From positions 1 through 53,363 of the forward strand of contig CANLIC010000031.1 of the NCBI GenBank assembly GCA_947491025.1: a DNA stretch of 53,363 nt, in the 5' to 3' direction. A program made the translations under genes and the position numbers. Below the pieces are notes generated by a model. The model ran no database searches, was not told the DNA's origin, and saw only the letters and a program-made list of their open reading frames with translations. This DNA comes from Myxococcales bacterium (GTDB taxonomy: Bacteria; Myxococcota_A; UBA9042). Positions 20,120-27,620 of the stretch are shown in pieces; the stretch's first letter is position 1; every line of letters begins with the position of its first letter.

Positions 20120-22288
20120 TTAGGGCTGCTGCACGACGAGCTGCTTGTCGATCGGCGGCGCTTCGACCTTGGTCTTGGTGCCGTTGGGCCAGTGCACCGT
20201 CACGTAGGCGATGGCCTTCGCCGCGCCGAGGCCAAAGTGCACGCTGCGCTCGGACTGCGTGAGGTAGCCCTGCGCGCTGTCGAGGGCGCGCCAAGATGTG
20301 CGGCCGCCCGCGCGAACCTCGACCCAGGCGCCGAAGGGATCGCGCGGCGCCTTGCCCTGCAGCTTGACGTTGAGCCAGCTGCGGCCCTTGGGGAGATCGT
20401 TGCGATACAGGTGCACGCGGTGGTGCCAGTTGACCACGGCCAGGTCGAGGTCGCCGTCGCCATCGAAGTCCAGCGTCGCAGCGGCGCGCGCGCTCATCAC
20501 GTAGGGCGCGCCCATGAGCGTCTTGTTGGCGACCACCGCCCCGTCCGCCGGCGGATCGAGCCCAACCTGCGCCTGGCGCTCGACCATCTTGGTACCGAGG
20601 TTGACCAGCATCAGATTGGCGACGTACGGATAGGGGTTCGACATGCCGCTGATGACGAAGACGTCGAGATCGCCGTCGTTGTCGAAGTCGGCCGGCACGT
20701 GCCCCCAGGGCTGATAGGTCTCGACCTGCCAGGCCATCGATTGCTCGCTGTAGGGGCCGCCGGCCTTGTGAAACCAGAGCGAGTTTCCATAGAGCGGGCC
20801 GGTCGGGTTGTCGCCGACGCCGTCCATCGGGCCCATGAAGCCCTTGTAACGGACCTTCCCTTCGATCTTTGACATCGGCAGCGACGCGTCGGCCCACATG
20901 TCCGAGTGCATGTCGGTCAGCAGGCAGTCGGGGAATCCCTCGTTGTCGTAGTCGGCGCAGGTCACCGCCACCGCGCCGTAGGAGAGCTGCGGCATCAGCG
21001 TCGCCGACACGTCCTTGAAGTGGCCCTTGCCATCATTGACGAGGGTGGCCGACTGGCCGAAGGCATCGGCGAGCACGATATCCGGGTCGCCGTCGCGGTC
21101 GAGATCGGAGATCGCGAGGTCGGTGAAGGGCCGCTCTTCGGCGGCGGTGGCGCCGACCATGCCCTTGGCCACGCCGACGTTGGCGAAGGCGAACCCCGCA
21201 CTCGGTCCGAGGTTGCGCAGCATGAGGCTGGCGTCGGCCGCGGTCGACATCATCATCATCATGATCGACTTGCCCTTGTAGTAGGCGGGGCAGCCGCCGG
21301 CCGCCGGCATCACCATCTCCTCCGTGAAGCTGCGGTTGCCCACCGCCACGATGTCGAGGTAGCCGTCGCGGTCGAGGTCGACAAACGCGGTGCCGCCGAG
21401 GTGGCCGACAGCGTTGACGCCGGCCGCTGCGGCGACGTCGGTGAAGGTCCCGTCGGCGTTCTGCCTAAGCAAGGCGCACGGGCGGCGCACGAAGGTCACG
21501 AAAAAGTCCGTGTCGCCGTCGTTGTCGTAGTCGCCATGCGTCACCGCCGCGCGCACGCCGTCGTTCAACATCGCGAGCAGGCTCGATTGGTCCTCGAACG
21601 TGCCGTCGCCCTTGCCGAGGTAGTAGCCCGTGGGGCCGCACTGGTTCAACAGCAGCAGGTCGGCGTGGCCGTCGCCGTTGAAGTCGCCTGCGGCGAGGCC
21701 GGAGCCGTGCTCGTAGAGCGCGGTGATGCCGTCGTTCTTGATCAGCTGGTGGCTCCACTGCACGCCGGCAGCGACGGCGACTTCGGTGAACTTCCAGCCC
21801 TGAGCTTCGTCGAGCAGCGGCACGGTCACCTCTCCGGGCAACACGACGCTGTCGGCGCCAACGTCGGCGCCGGCATCCGATGGCGCATCGGCCGCCCCGT
21901 GATCCGCGTCCATGGGGGACGCCTCCGCGTCGGTGTCGACTGCTTCCGTGTCCGCTGCATCGGTGTCCGCTGCGTCGGGGCCCGCTGCATCGGGGCCAAC
22001 TGTGGCGTCCTGCGGCATCGCATCGGCGTCCTCCGCGTCGGCCACCGCGTCCGTGGCCGCTGCTGCGTCGCTGCCGTCGGTGTCTCCGAGCGCTGCGTCA
22101 CCGTCGCCGCCGTCCACAGCAGCGGCGCCGTCTCCCGTTTCAGCGGCGTCGGCGGCGTCTGCAGCGCTGTCGGCAGTCGGTTCGCCTGCCGCGCCCCCCT
22201 CCCCACAACCGACGACGGCGCCTAGCAACGCCGCAACCCACCGGACCGACGCTTTGGCATCGGTCCGGCCCAAGCCGAACCCGAACAT
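20120..22288 (-). CDS. FG-GAP/VCBS repeat lipoprotein with ASPIC/UnbV C-terminus
   Basis: 722 residues. Leader with lipobox V-V-G-C (Cys28), Asp/Ala/Thr tether to ~150, then several FG-GAP-type blades, each with a calcium loop such as D-F-N-G-D-G-H-A-D, D-Y-D-N-D-G-D-T-D, D-L-D-R-D-G-D-P-D and D-F-D-G-D-G-D-L-D. The C-terminal ~100 residues are an ASPIC/UnbV domain (G-A-W-V-E-V-R-A-G-G-x-x-x-W-R, then S-E-R-S-V-H-F-G-L-G and V-x-V-x-W-P-N-G). Such proteins are calcium-binding propellers of the cell surface, usually of unknown ligand. One loop carries five consecutive Met, an unusual feature. ATG 22288 has GGGAGG 7 nt upstream. Confidence 0.93.
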   Translation of the reverse strand: MFGFGLGRTDAKASVRWVAALLGAVVGCGEGGAAGEPTADSAADAADAAETGDGAAAVDGGDGDAALGDTDGSDAAAATDAVADAEDADAMPQDATVGPDAAGPDAADTDAADTEAVDTDAEASPMDADHGAADAPSDAGADVGADSVVLPGEVTVPLLDEAQGWKFTEVAVAAGVQWSHQLIKNDGITALYEHGSGLAAGDFNGDGHADLLLLNQCGPTGYYLGKGDGTFEDQSSLLAMLNDGVRAAVTHGDYDNDGDTDFFVTFVRRPCALLRQNADGTFTDVAAAAGVNAVGHLGGTAFVDLDRDGYLDIVAVGNRSFTEEMVMPAAGGCPAYYKGKSIMMMMMSTAADASLMLRNLGPSAGFAFANVGVAKGMVGATAAEERPFTDLAISDLDRDGDPDIVLADAFGQSATLVNDGKGHFKDVSATLMPQLSYGAVAVTCADYDNEGFPDCLLTDMHSDMWADASLPMSKIEGKVRYKGFMGPMDGVGDNPTGPLYGNSLWFHKAGGPYSEQSMAWQVETYQPWGHVPADFDNDGDLDVFVISGMSNPYPYVANLMLVNLGTKMVERQAQVGLDPPADGAVVANKTLMGAPYVMSARAAATLDFDGDGDLDLAVVNWHHRVHLYRNDLPKGRSWLNVKLQGKAPRDPFGAWVEVRAGGRTSWRALDSAQGYLTQSERSVHFGLGAAKAIAYVTVHWPNGTKTKVEAPPIDKQLVVQQP

Positions 22289-22777
22289 GATGGACCTCCC
22301 AACGCGCGTCCGTCGCTGATGCACCGTCGAGCGCCTTGCCATGAGGGGGAGATCTGGCAGGCCACTCTCCGCGAGCGACATGCTCAGTGTGGCCTCCCCT
22401 GGCTCTCTTGTGTGCGTTGTACACAAGGTTTCACAACAAGAATCAGATGTTATAACCATCCATGCCCTGAGCTTGGCCCTGACGGCGACCGCGACCGCGG
22501 CCGCTCAGCAGCCCCACCATCGCTGGTGGGAGAGCCCCAAGGCCGCGAGCGCTTCTGCCAAGCGAAACGGCGTTCCTCGGCCAATCCTTGGCCGCCAGAT
22601 CCCGGGCAGCCGGTGACCAGAGCGCCGCAGTCCGCGGGCGTTGGCCAGGGTGGCCGGGAAGGCCGACCGGCGCAGTGAGATCGCCGCAGCGGGTCTCGAC
22701 CGCGTCAGGCCACCGCCATCGCACGCCTCTCGGGCCGCTCATTCCGCAGCAGGCAGACCTGTGGTACCTGCTTGCCC
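22289..22777. other. Divergent intergenic region
   Basis: About 490 bp between two divergent genes, with no supported coding frame. The part 22400-22460 is clearly richer in A/T than its surroundings and holds the 7-bp-arm dyad described separately and a TATAAC at 22451-22456 facing the plus-strand gene. No good -35 element sits at 16-18 bp from it, so the promoter call is weak. Confidence 0.5.
22407..22427. promoter_or_regulatory. Inverted repeat, possible operator
   Basis: CTTGTGT-N7-ACACAAG: perfect 7-bp arms around a 7-nt spacer, in the A/T-richer core of a divergent intergenic region and ~120 bp upstream of the FG-GAP lipoprotein start. The geometry (centre-to-centre ~14 bp) is longer than most helix-turn-helix operators but possible. 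The regulator is unknown. Confidence 0.35.
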
Positions 22778-24499
22778 ATGTCGCCAGCCGCCGCCATGCC
22801 AGCCGCCGCCGCCGCCCGAACGCAAGGATCTGCCTGCGCCGGCAGTGGCTGTCGGCCCCCCCATTCTTCGGCGCTGCTGGTCCTCTGGCTCGTCGTCGCG
22901 GCCCTGCATCCAGCGCCCGTCCAGGCCGAGGCGCCCCGCCGCCTGGTGCGCTCGGCCGTGCTCGTCGGCGCCGGTCAGCTCGACGCCCGGCCGGGCCTGT
23001 CGCTCCTCGGCAACGTCGCCAGCCTCGGCGACGCCGAACCCGGCAACGTCGGCCTCGCTGCGCTGACGCCCGGCGCGCGCTTCGACGGCGAGCGGGCTGG
23101 CGGCTGGGCGGCTGGTGCGACCATGGCCATCGGCGAGCTGGGCCTCGGCGTCCTGGTGGCGCGCAGCGTCGACGGTGCGCCACCCTCCAGCGGCCAAGGG
23201 ATCGCCGGCATGTCCTCGGCGGCCGTCGGCGTCGGCTACGCCCTCGGCGGCTGGCTGGCGCTCGGCGCCGCCCTGCGCAGCGAGCTCGATCTGGCGCCGG
23301 CGGCCTTTGCCCTCGCCCTGGCGATGCGCGTCGACGTCCAACGCTGGCTCCAGCTCAGCGCGCAGATGGACGATGCCCTGGCGGCGACGCGCTACCTGCG
23401 CCCGGCCGCGTCCCCCGTCGTCGCTGGACCCCAGCTGGCGCTGGCCGCCCGCGTCACCGATCTGAGCGATCGCCTCGCGCTCCACGCCGAGCTGCGCTTC
23501 CCCGACGGCGCCGCCAGCCGGGCCCTGCGCCTCGCCGCCGAGGTCCGCCTCAGCGACGACCTCCGCCTTGGGCTCGAGTGGCGACGCGAGCTGGACCGCG
23601 CCGTCGGCGTACCCGACCGCGCCGCAGAGGCCGCGCGCATCGGCAGCGCGCAGGCAGGTGGCCTCGCCTCGCGCATCGGCGGCGCGCTGCGCTGGATCGA
23701 GGGCGACCTGGAGCTCGGGCCAGCCGCGTTCGTCGATCTCCAGCCAGGGTCGACCCGCTTCGGCTTCGGCGTCACGGCGTCCTGGCGGTGGCAGTCGCTG
23801 CCTGCCATCCCGACGCGCAGCCAGGCACGGCGGCGCGCGCGCCCCCCCATGGGCGTCGCCTCGGCCGAGCTCTCCGCCGCCGCCCGCGTCGTGCTCGCCG
23901 TACACGCCGCGCTCGCCGCCGAGGATGGCAAGGCCCTGTGCGCCTTGTTGGCCTCCGACGGCGCGCGCCTGGACGTCGAGTCCATCGATCCGCCGCTCTC
24001 GCTACACCACAGCGCCAGCCGCGAGACGATCTGCCGCGACCTGGACCAGCGCAAGGGGCCCTGGGCGCGCTACCTGCGCGAGCTCGGCCCAGCCGACGTC
24101 CACGCCCAGATGGCGCGCTTTCTGCCCTCGCTCTTCCGCGCCCACGGCGGCGTTATCGGCGAGCTGCCGCGCGACCGCGAGGCGCTGCTGGCCGCGACCA
24201 TGGCGCGCGATCACAAGGACCTGCGCTGCCGCGGCTACCGCCTCTCGCCCTTCGAAGGCCTCGGCGGTGTGCGCCTCTTCGACGTCCGGCTGACCTGCCC
24301 GGGGCACGCCGACGTGCGCCTCATCCTGGTGCCAGAATCGGGCGGGCCGCGCCTCGGCAAGCTGGCGGTCGACCATCGGCCTGGCCAAAAGCCGCCGCCG
24401 GCCGAGGCCTTGCCGCCTACCCAAACGCCCTCGCCGCCCGCCAAGGCGCCGGAATCCGAGCCCGCCGAGGCGCCCGAGTCCGCGCCCGACCGCGGCTAG
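22778..24499 (+). CDS. Exported two-domain protein, barrel-like N-terminus
   Basis: 573 residues. A hydrophobic segment (residues ~32-50) ending V-Q-A|E-A suggests a cleavable signal peptide. Residues ~55-340 are alternating short strands and Gly-rich turns like an outer-membrane barrel (repeated A-L-G-A-A-L-R, L-A-L-A-A-R-V). Residues ~360-545 form a separate alpha/beta domain starting A-A-R-V-V-L-A-V-H-A-A-L; it has two Cys pairs and no recognised active site. The tail is Pro/Glu-rich. Start ATG 22778 lacks a clear ribosome site; ATG 22796 is possible. I do not recognise the family. The barrel would be unusual in that its C-terminal strand is internal, so the N-terminal part could instead be a soluble beta-solenoid. 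Confidence 0.7.
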   Translation: MSPAAAMPAAAAARTQGSACAGSGCRPPHSSALLVLWLVVAALHPAPVQAEAPRRLVRSAVLVGAGQLDARPGLSLLGNVASLGDAEPGNVGLAALTPGARFDGERAGGWAAGATMAIGELGLGVLVARSVDGAPPSSGQGIAGMSSAAVGVGYALGGWLALGAALRSELDLAPAAFALALAMRVDVQRWLQLSAQMDDALAATRYLRPAASPVVAGPQLALAARVTDLSDRLALHAELRFPDGAASRALRLAAEVRLSDDLRLGLEWRRELDRAVGVPDRAAEAARIGSAQAGGLASRIGGALRWIEGDLELGPAAFVDLQPGSTRFGFGVTASWRWQSLPAIPTRSQARRRARPPMGVASAELSAAARVVLAVHAALAAEDGKALCALLASDGARLDVESIDPPLSLHHSASRETICRDLDQRKGPWARYLRELGPADVHAQMARFLPSLFRAHGGVIGELPRDREALLAATMARDHKDLRCRGYRLSPFEGLGGVRLFDVRLTCPGHADVRLILVPESGGPRLGKLAVDHRPGQKPPPAEALPPTQTPSPPAKAPESEPAEAPESAPDRG

Positions 24500-24588
24500 C
24501 CGCGAACCGCGCTCCGCAACCCCGCGGCCCCGTGAACACGTGTTGGGTCGCCACGTGCCGCCGATTCAGCCCGAGGCGCACCGCACGC

Positions 24589-25437
24589 TCAGAAGGCGAG
24601 GCCGTAGCGCAACGACGCGTGCGGCAGAAGCGCCAGCTCGGTGCTCGGGCGGTAGCGGCCATGCAGCAGCAGCAAACCGCCGACGTCGACGATGAGGCGC
24701 CGCCGATCGCCGCGGCCATGCGGCAGCGTCAACGCGGCACCGACGGCTAGCCAGGCGGCGGTCACCGCGCCGCCCCTCTCGAACATCCAGCGCCCGGTGC
24801 CGAGCCACGCGTCGCGGGTTGCCACCAGCGGCGCGGCGTCGTCGCGTAGCACCAGCAGGCCGGCGGCCCAGTCGACCAGCGCCGGCCCGAGCCGAGTGAC
24901 AGGCCGCGCCAGCTGCAGCCGCAGGCCGACGCCGCCGGTGGTGTGGCTGGTGGCGACGCCCAGGGACCAGCGCTCGCCGCCCTCGCCGCGCACGCCGAGC
25001 TCGACCAGAAGACCTAGCGGAAAGGCCGCCCCGGCCGTCAGCTCGAGCGACAGCGCGTCGTCGCTCGCGTCGTCGTCCCCGCCGGGGCGCGGTGCGCCGA
25101 TCGCCGTCTCTGGGCCGGGCAGGGCGCAGATGCCCTCGACGCAGCGGCGCTCGATGTTGCAGTCGAGATCGCTGCGGCAGTCGCGCATGCGGCAAGACCC
25201 GGCGCGGCAGAGGCGACCGCTCGGGCAGTCCTCGTCCTGGCGGCAGTCGGTCGAGCGACAAGCGCCGCCAGCGCAGATCTGCGAGCGCGAGCAGTCCCCA
25301 TCGCCGGCGCAGGGCCTGGCGCGGGGCTCGGCCGCCGCAGCGGGGTCCGGAAGCGTGACGCCAATGGACAGCGCCCAACCGCAAAGGGCGGCCGACAGCC
25401 ACCCGCGGCGCGGCGCTGCGAGGCGTCGATCGGTCAT
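24589..25437 (-). CDS. Exported Cys-rich repeat protein with barrel-like C-terminus
   Basis: 282 residues. Signal peptide (cleavage near A-A-A-A|E-P, residue 37). Residues ~43-105 hold tandem Cys-rich units of the form C-x-x-D-x-D-C-x(5)-C-x-x-G-x-C (for example C-R-Q-D-E-D-C, C-R-S-D-L-D-C), the small disulphide module common in myxobacterial surface proteins. After an Asp-rich hinge, residues ~128-282 are amphipathic strands ending Y-G-L-A-F, the terminal Phe expected for a barrel inserted by the Bam machinery. Its ATG (25437) shares one base with the TGA of the acyl-CoA dehydrogenase (TGATG), so it is translationally coupled to that gene. Confidence 0.8.
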   Translation of the reverse strand: MTDRRLAAPRRGWLSAALCGWALSIGVTLPDPAAAAEPRARPCAGDGDCSRSQICAGGACRSTDCRQDEDCPSGRLCRAGSCRMRDCRSDLDCNIERRCVEGICALPGPETAIGAPRPGGDDDASDDALSLELTAGAAFPLGLLVELGVRGEGGERWSLGVATSHTTGGVGLRLQLARPVTRLGPALVDWAAGLLVLRDDAAPLVATRDAWLGTGRWMFERGGAVTAAWLAVGAALTLPHGRGDRRRLIVDVGGLLLLHGRYRPSTELALLPHASLRYGLAF

Positions 25438-26615
25438 CAGCGCAAGATCGTCATCGCCGCAAGGTCGCGGGTCATGTTCTTCTGGTGCGCCTCGTTGGTG
25501 CCGCCGCCGATCTCGAGCAGCTTGGCGTCGCGCCACAGCCGCTCGACCGCGTACTCGCCGACATAGCCGTAGCCGCCGAGCACCTGGATGGCGCGATCGG
25601 CGACGTTCTTGGCCATCGTGGCGCAGTAGAGCTTGACGCCATCGCTGTCGATGCGGTTGCCGCCGCTGTCCAGGCGCAGCTCGGCCGCCGTCTTGTAGAC
25701 GTAGCAGCGGCCAGCCATCCACTCGGCCCAACTTTCGGCGATGTGGCGCTGGATCTGGCCGAACTCGCGAAGCGGCTTGCCAAAACTCTGCCGGTCGGTG
25801 GCGTAGCGGTTCATCACCTCGATGCAGCGCCGCGCGATGCCGAGGCTCATGGCCGCCAGGGTCAGCCGCTCCAGCTCCAGGTTGCGCATCATCGAGCGCA
25901 CGGCGCTGCCGACGCTGCCGACCACGTTCTCGGACGGTACCGGCACGGCGTCGAAGACCAGCTCGGCGGTCGTCGAGGCCCGCATGCCGAGCTTGTCGTG
26001 AATCTTCTGGCCGAGGCGGAAGCCCGGCATCCCCTTCTCGACCAGCACGAGCGTCAGGGCGCGGCTGCCCGCGGCGCCGGCGTGGGCATAGACCAGGAAG
26101 CAGTCGCCGAGCTCGCTGTCGCTGATGGCGCCGTTGGTGATCCACATCTTGCGGCCGGTCAGCGCATAGCCGTCGTCGGTCGGCGTCAGGCGGCTGCCCA
26201 TGCCGAGGACGTCGGTGCCGGCGCCCGGCTCGCTCATGCACATTCCGCCGACTTTGCGGCCTGCGCATGCGTCCGGCAGCACGCGCAGACGCTGGGCGTC
26301 GTTGCCATTGATGGCGAGGTTGTTGGCGAAGAGCATCGCGTGCGCCAGGTAGGCGAGGCAGAAGCCGGGGTCTACCGCCGCCAGTTCCTCATGCGCGATG
26401 ACCGCCGCGACCGCGTCGAGGCCGCTGCCGCCGAAGCGCTCGTCGACCGTGATGCCGAGCAGGCCGAGGTCGCCGAGCTTGCGAAAGAGCGGCAGGTTGA
26501 AGCGCTCGTCGCGGTCGTGCGCGGCGGCCTGCGGTTCGAGCTCGTGGGTGGCGAAGTCGCGCACCATCGTGCGCAGCGCTGCGTGCTCTTCGCTGGGGTT
26601 GAAGAGGTCGATCAT
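25437..26615 (-). CDS. Acyl-CoA dehydrogenase, isovaleryl-CoA dehydrogenase-like
   Basis: 392 residues, standard length for a flavin acyl-CoA dehydrogenase, cytoplasmic. Visible are M-S-E-P-G-A-G-T-D (127-135), W-I-T-N-G-A (158-163) of the FAD/substrate site, and the C-terminal Q-V-L-G-G-Y-G-Y. The usual MCAD catalytic Glu position reads L-L-E-I-G-G-G-T-N-E with Gly, whereas L-E-L-E-R-L (Glu249) sits where isovaleryl-CoA dehydrogenase places its base; this points to a branched-chain acyl-CoA substrate. GGAG lies ~9 nt before ATG 26615. It is first in a two-gene unit with the Cys-rich exported protein, an unusual partner. The upstream 1 kb is non-coding. Confidence 0.95.
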   Translation of the reverse strand: MIDLFNPSEEHAALRTMVRDFATHELEPQAAAHDRDERFNLPLFRKLGDLGLLGITVDERFGGSGLDAVAAVIAHEELAAVDPGFCLAYLAHAMLFANNLAINGNDAQRLRVLPDACAGRKVGGMCMSEPGAGTDVLGMGSRLTPTDDGYALTGRKMWITNGAISDSELGDCFLVYAHAGAAGSRALTLVLVEKGMPGFRLGQKIHDKLGMRASTTAELVFDAVPVPSENVVGSVGSAVRSMMRNLELERLTLAAMSLGIARRCIEVMNRYATDRQSFGKPLREFGQIQRHIAESWAEWMAGRCYVYKTAAELRLDSGGNRIDSDGVKLYCATMAKNVADRAIQVLGGYGYVGEYAVERLWRDAKLLEIGGGTNEAHQKNMTRDLAAMTILR

Positions 26616-26763
26616 GCGGTGGATCTCCGGCCAGGCAGTGTGGCGCTGCGGCCAGGCCCAAGTCCGGCCAGGCGCGCCAAGGGTTTACCACGACGAGGCC
26701 GGGGCAGGCCAGTGCTGCGCCGTCCGTGATATGCGCGGTGCCCCTCCTCGTCCGTATCCATGA

Positions 26764-26782
26764 CTGTTCCGAAATGAGACAG
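26764..26782. promoter_or_regulatory. Dyad site A (possible activator/operator site)
   Basis: Plus strand CTGTTCCGAAATGAGACAG; the other strand reads CTGTCTC-N5-GGAACAG. Arms match at 5 of 7 positions. It shares the CTGTCTC arm and exact 19-bp length with site B, 149 bp away. It lies ~150 bp upstream of the acyl-CoA dehydrogenase start and ~270 bp upstream of the sigma-54 promoter, so it could serve either. Confidence 0.4.
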
Positions 26783-26912
26783 TTCCGTCTGCAAGTCCAT
26801 GGCGCCACACGCCTCCTACAGCTGCGTCGTCGTGCCACCTCAAGACCAGGGCCATCGAGATTGGCACTGAGTGTCGCATTGGGCGGCGGGCTCGCGAGTC
26901 TACCCGCGCGAG

Positions 26913-26931
26913 ATGTCTCAGGAGGAGACAG
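26913..26931. promoter_or_regulatory. Dyad site B (candidate enhancer-binding site)
   Basis: ATGTCTCAGGAGGAGACAG: TGTCTC and GAGACA arms pair perfectly over 6 bp around a 5-nt spacer (6 of 7 if extended). Its centre is ~118 bp upstream of the -24 element of the sigma-54 promoter at 27039, the usual distance for NtrC-type activator sites. It has the same arm and length as site A. Confidence 0.45.
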
Positions 26932-27038
26932 TTTCAGCGTCCGCCCGTCCATCGCGGCTGTCCTTGCCAGCCCCGCGAAACACGCAACATGCGAATCATA
27001 CAGACATATGAAGCGATATTCTGAGGTCGAACGCGGGT

Positions 27039-27054
27039 TGGCACGGCCCTTGCT
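27039..27054 (+). promoter_or_regulatory. Sigma-54 (RpoN) -24/-12 promoter
   Basis: TGGCACGGCCCTTGCT matches the full sigma-54 consensus TGGCAC-N5-TTGC(A/T), including the extra G after CAC, with GG (27040-41) and GC (27052-53) exactly 10 nt apart. For ten fixed and one half-fixed base, about 0.05 matches are expected by chance on both strands of this window. Transcription should start near 27065, on the plus strand. Such promoters need an ATP-driven enhancer-binding protein; site B lies at the right distance. Confidence 0.8.
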
Positions 27055-27088
27055 GTAGGAGGGAGCAGGAGGAGCAAGCAGCATTCCC

Positions 27089-27262
27089 ATGAGTTCTATC
27101 ATGCCTCATCAAACCATCCTCACACACTGCGCCGCTCCCCGCGGCGTCCCTTCTTTGAAGTCCGTGGTAAGCGTGTGCCTTTTCAAGACGACCATCGTTG
27201 GGAAGTGGTCGGACTTGGCTCCGAAAGGTGGGCAGACGAACGAGCTCGGACTCCCCTCTTGA
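27089..27262 (+). CDS. Possible 57-residue small protein (uncertain)
   Basis: An ATG frame of 57 codons lies between the sigma-54 promoter and the terminator, ending 16 nt before the terminator stem. AGGAGGAG (27067-27074) is upstream but 14 nt from the ATG, longer than usual. Its third-position G/C, about 70%, is lower than in neighbouring genes, and the peptide (a few Lys, Trp, Cys; no leader, no membrane segment) resembles nothing I know. I favour the RNA interpretation. Confidence 0.2.
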   Translation: MSSIMPHQTILTHCAAPRGVPSLKSVVSVCLFKTTIVGKWSDLAPKGGQTNELGLPS

Positions 27263-27278
27263 CCTGACTCTTGCTCCA

Positions 27279-27320
27279 AACGAAGGCGGCCTCGGCTCTC
27301 CGGGGCCGCTCTTCGTTTTT
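27279..27320 (+). terminator. Rho-independent terminator
   Basis: Left arm AACGAAGGCGGCC (27279-27291) pairs with GGCCGC (27304-27309) and CTTCGTT (27311-27317), with one bulged T (27310): 13 bp in total, loop of 12 nt, followed by TTT to give a five-T run (27316-27320). On the minus strand the run is only TTT, so it mainly serves plus-strand transcription, that is, the sigma-54 transcript. Confidence 0.85.
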
Positions 27321-27620
27321 GGGCTGTTTTGCAAAAGTCGCCGGTCGCACTGACGCAATCTCGGCGCCGTCGCCGTCGCCGGCGCTGCTGTCGACGTCCC
27401 ATTCGCGCATGGCGTGTTCCCGACGCGCCAGGCAAGGTGTGGCGAGGCAGGGCAGCGCCGCGCGCATCGGAGCCTGGCTCGGCGGGGTCAACGCTTCTGG
27501 GTGGGAAGCAGAGCCGCCGTGGGCGGCGGCCACAGGATGCCCACCAGCAGGCGAGCGTGGCGGGTCGGCCGGTGTCGCGGCGGCGTGTTCAGCGGCGACG
27601 GCTGCGCCGGGGCGTCTCGG
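27321..27620. other. Intergenic, no gene seen
   Basis: 300 bp between the terminator and the stop codon of the giant minus-strand lipoprotein. It begins with the palindrome TTTTGCAAAA (27327-27336). Open frames exist on both strands but show no codon bias or recognisable product. Confidence 0.5.

Larger units (their letters stand above)
26616..27038. other. Non-coding region upstream of sigma-54 promoter
   Basis: No supported gene. This stretch and the following 300 bp are visibly poorer in G/C than the coding DNA around them. It holds the two 19-bp dyads and an A/T-rich block near 26990-27030 just upstream of the sigma-54 promoter, and must contain the promoter of the minus-strand acyl-CoA dehydrogenase gene, for which I see no clear -10/-35 pair. 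Confidence 0.6.
27065..27320 (+). ncRNA. Candidate sigma-54-dependent small RNA
   Basis: The segment starts at the predicted start point of the sigma-54 promoter and ends at a strong intrinsic terminator, ~255 nt later. It contains further stems: CGCCGC/GCGGCG with a 5-nt loop (27130-27146, perfect), GACCA/TGGTC (27190-27210) and TCGGA/TCCGA (27209-27224, mutually exclusive at its edge with the previous one), and palindrome CGAGCTCG (27241-27248). No known-family coding sequence lies in it. A 57-codon frame at 27089 is open, so a small mRNA is the alternative. Flanking genes point away from or towards it on the other strand, so the promoter has no other evident target. Confidence 0.55.

Noticed and set aside
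24535..24544. Palindrome AACACGTGTT between convergent genes
   Set aside because: It lies between two stop codons with no promoter nearby, and short E-box-like palindromes occur by chance.
26861..26880. TTGGCACTGAGTGTCGC as a second sigma-54 promoter
   Set aside because: The -12 GC is off by one position and lacks the TTGC element.
27183..27533. Minus-strand open frame across the terminator region
   Set aside because: It runs through the terminator hairpin, lacks codon bias and a ribosome site, and resembles no family.
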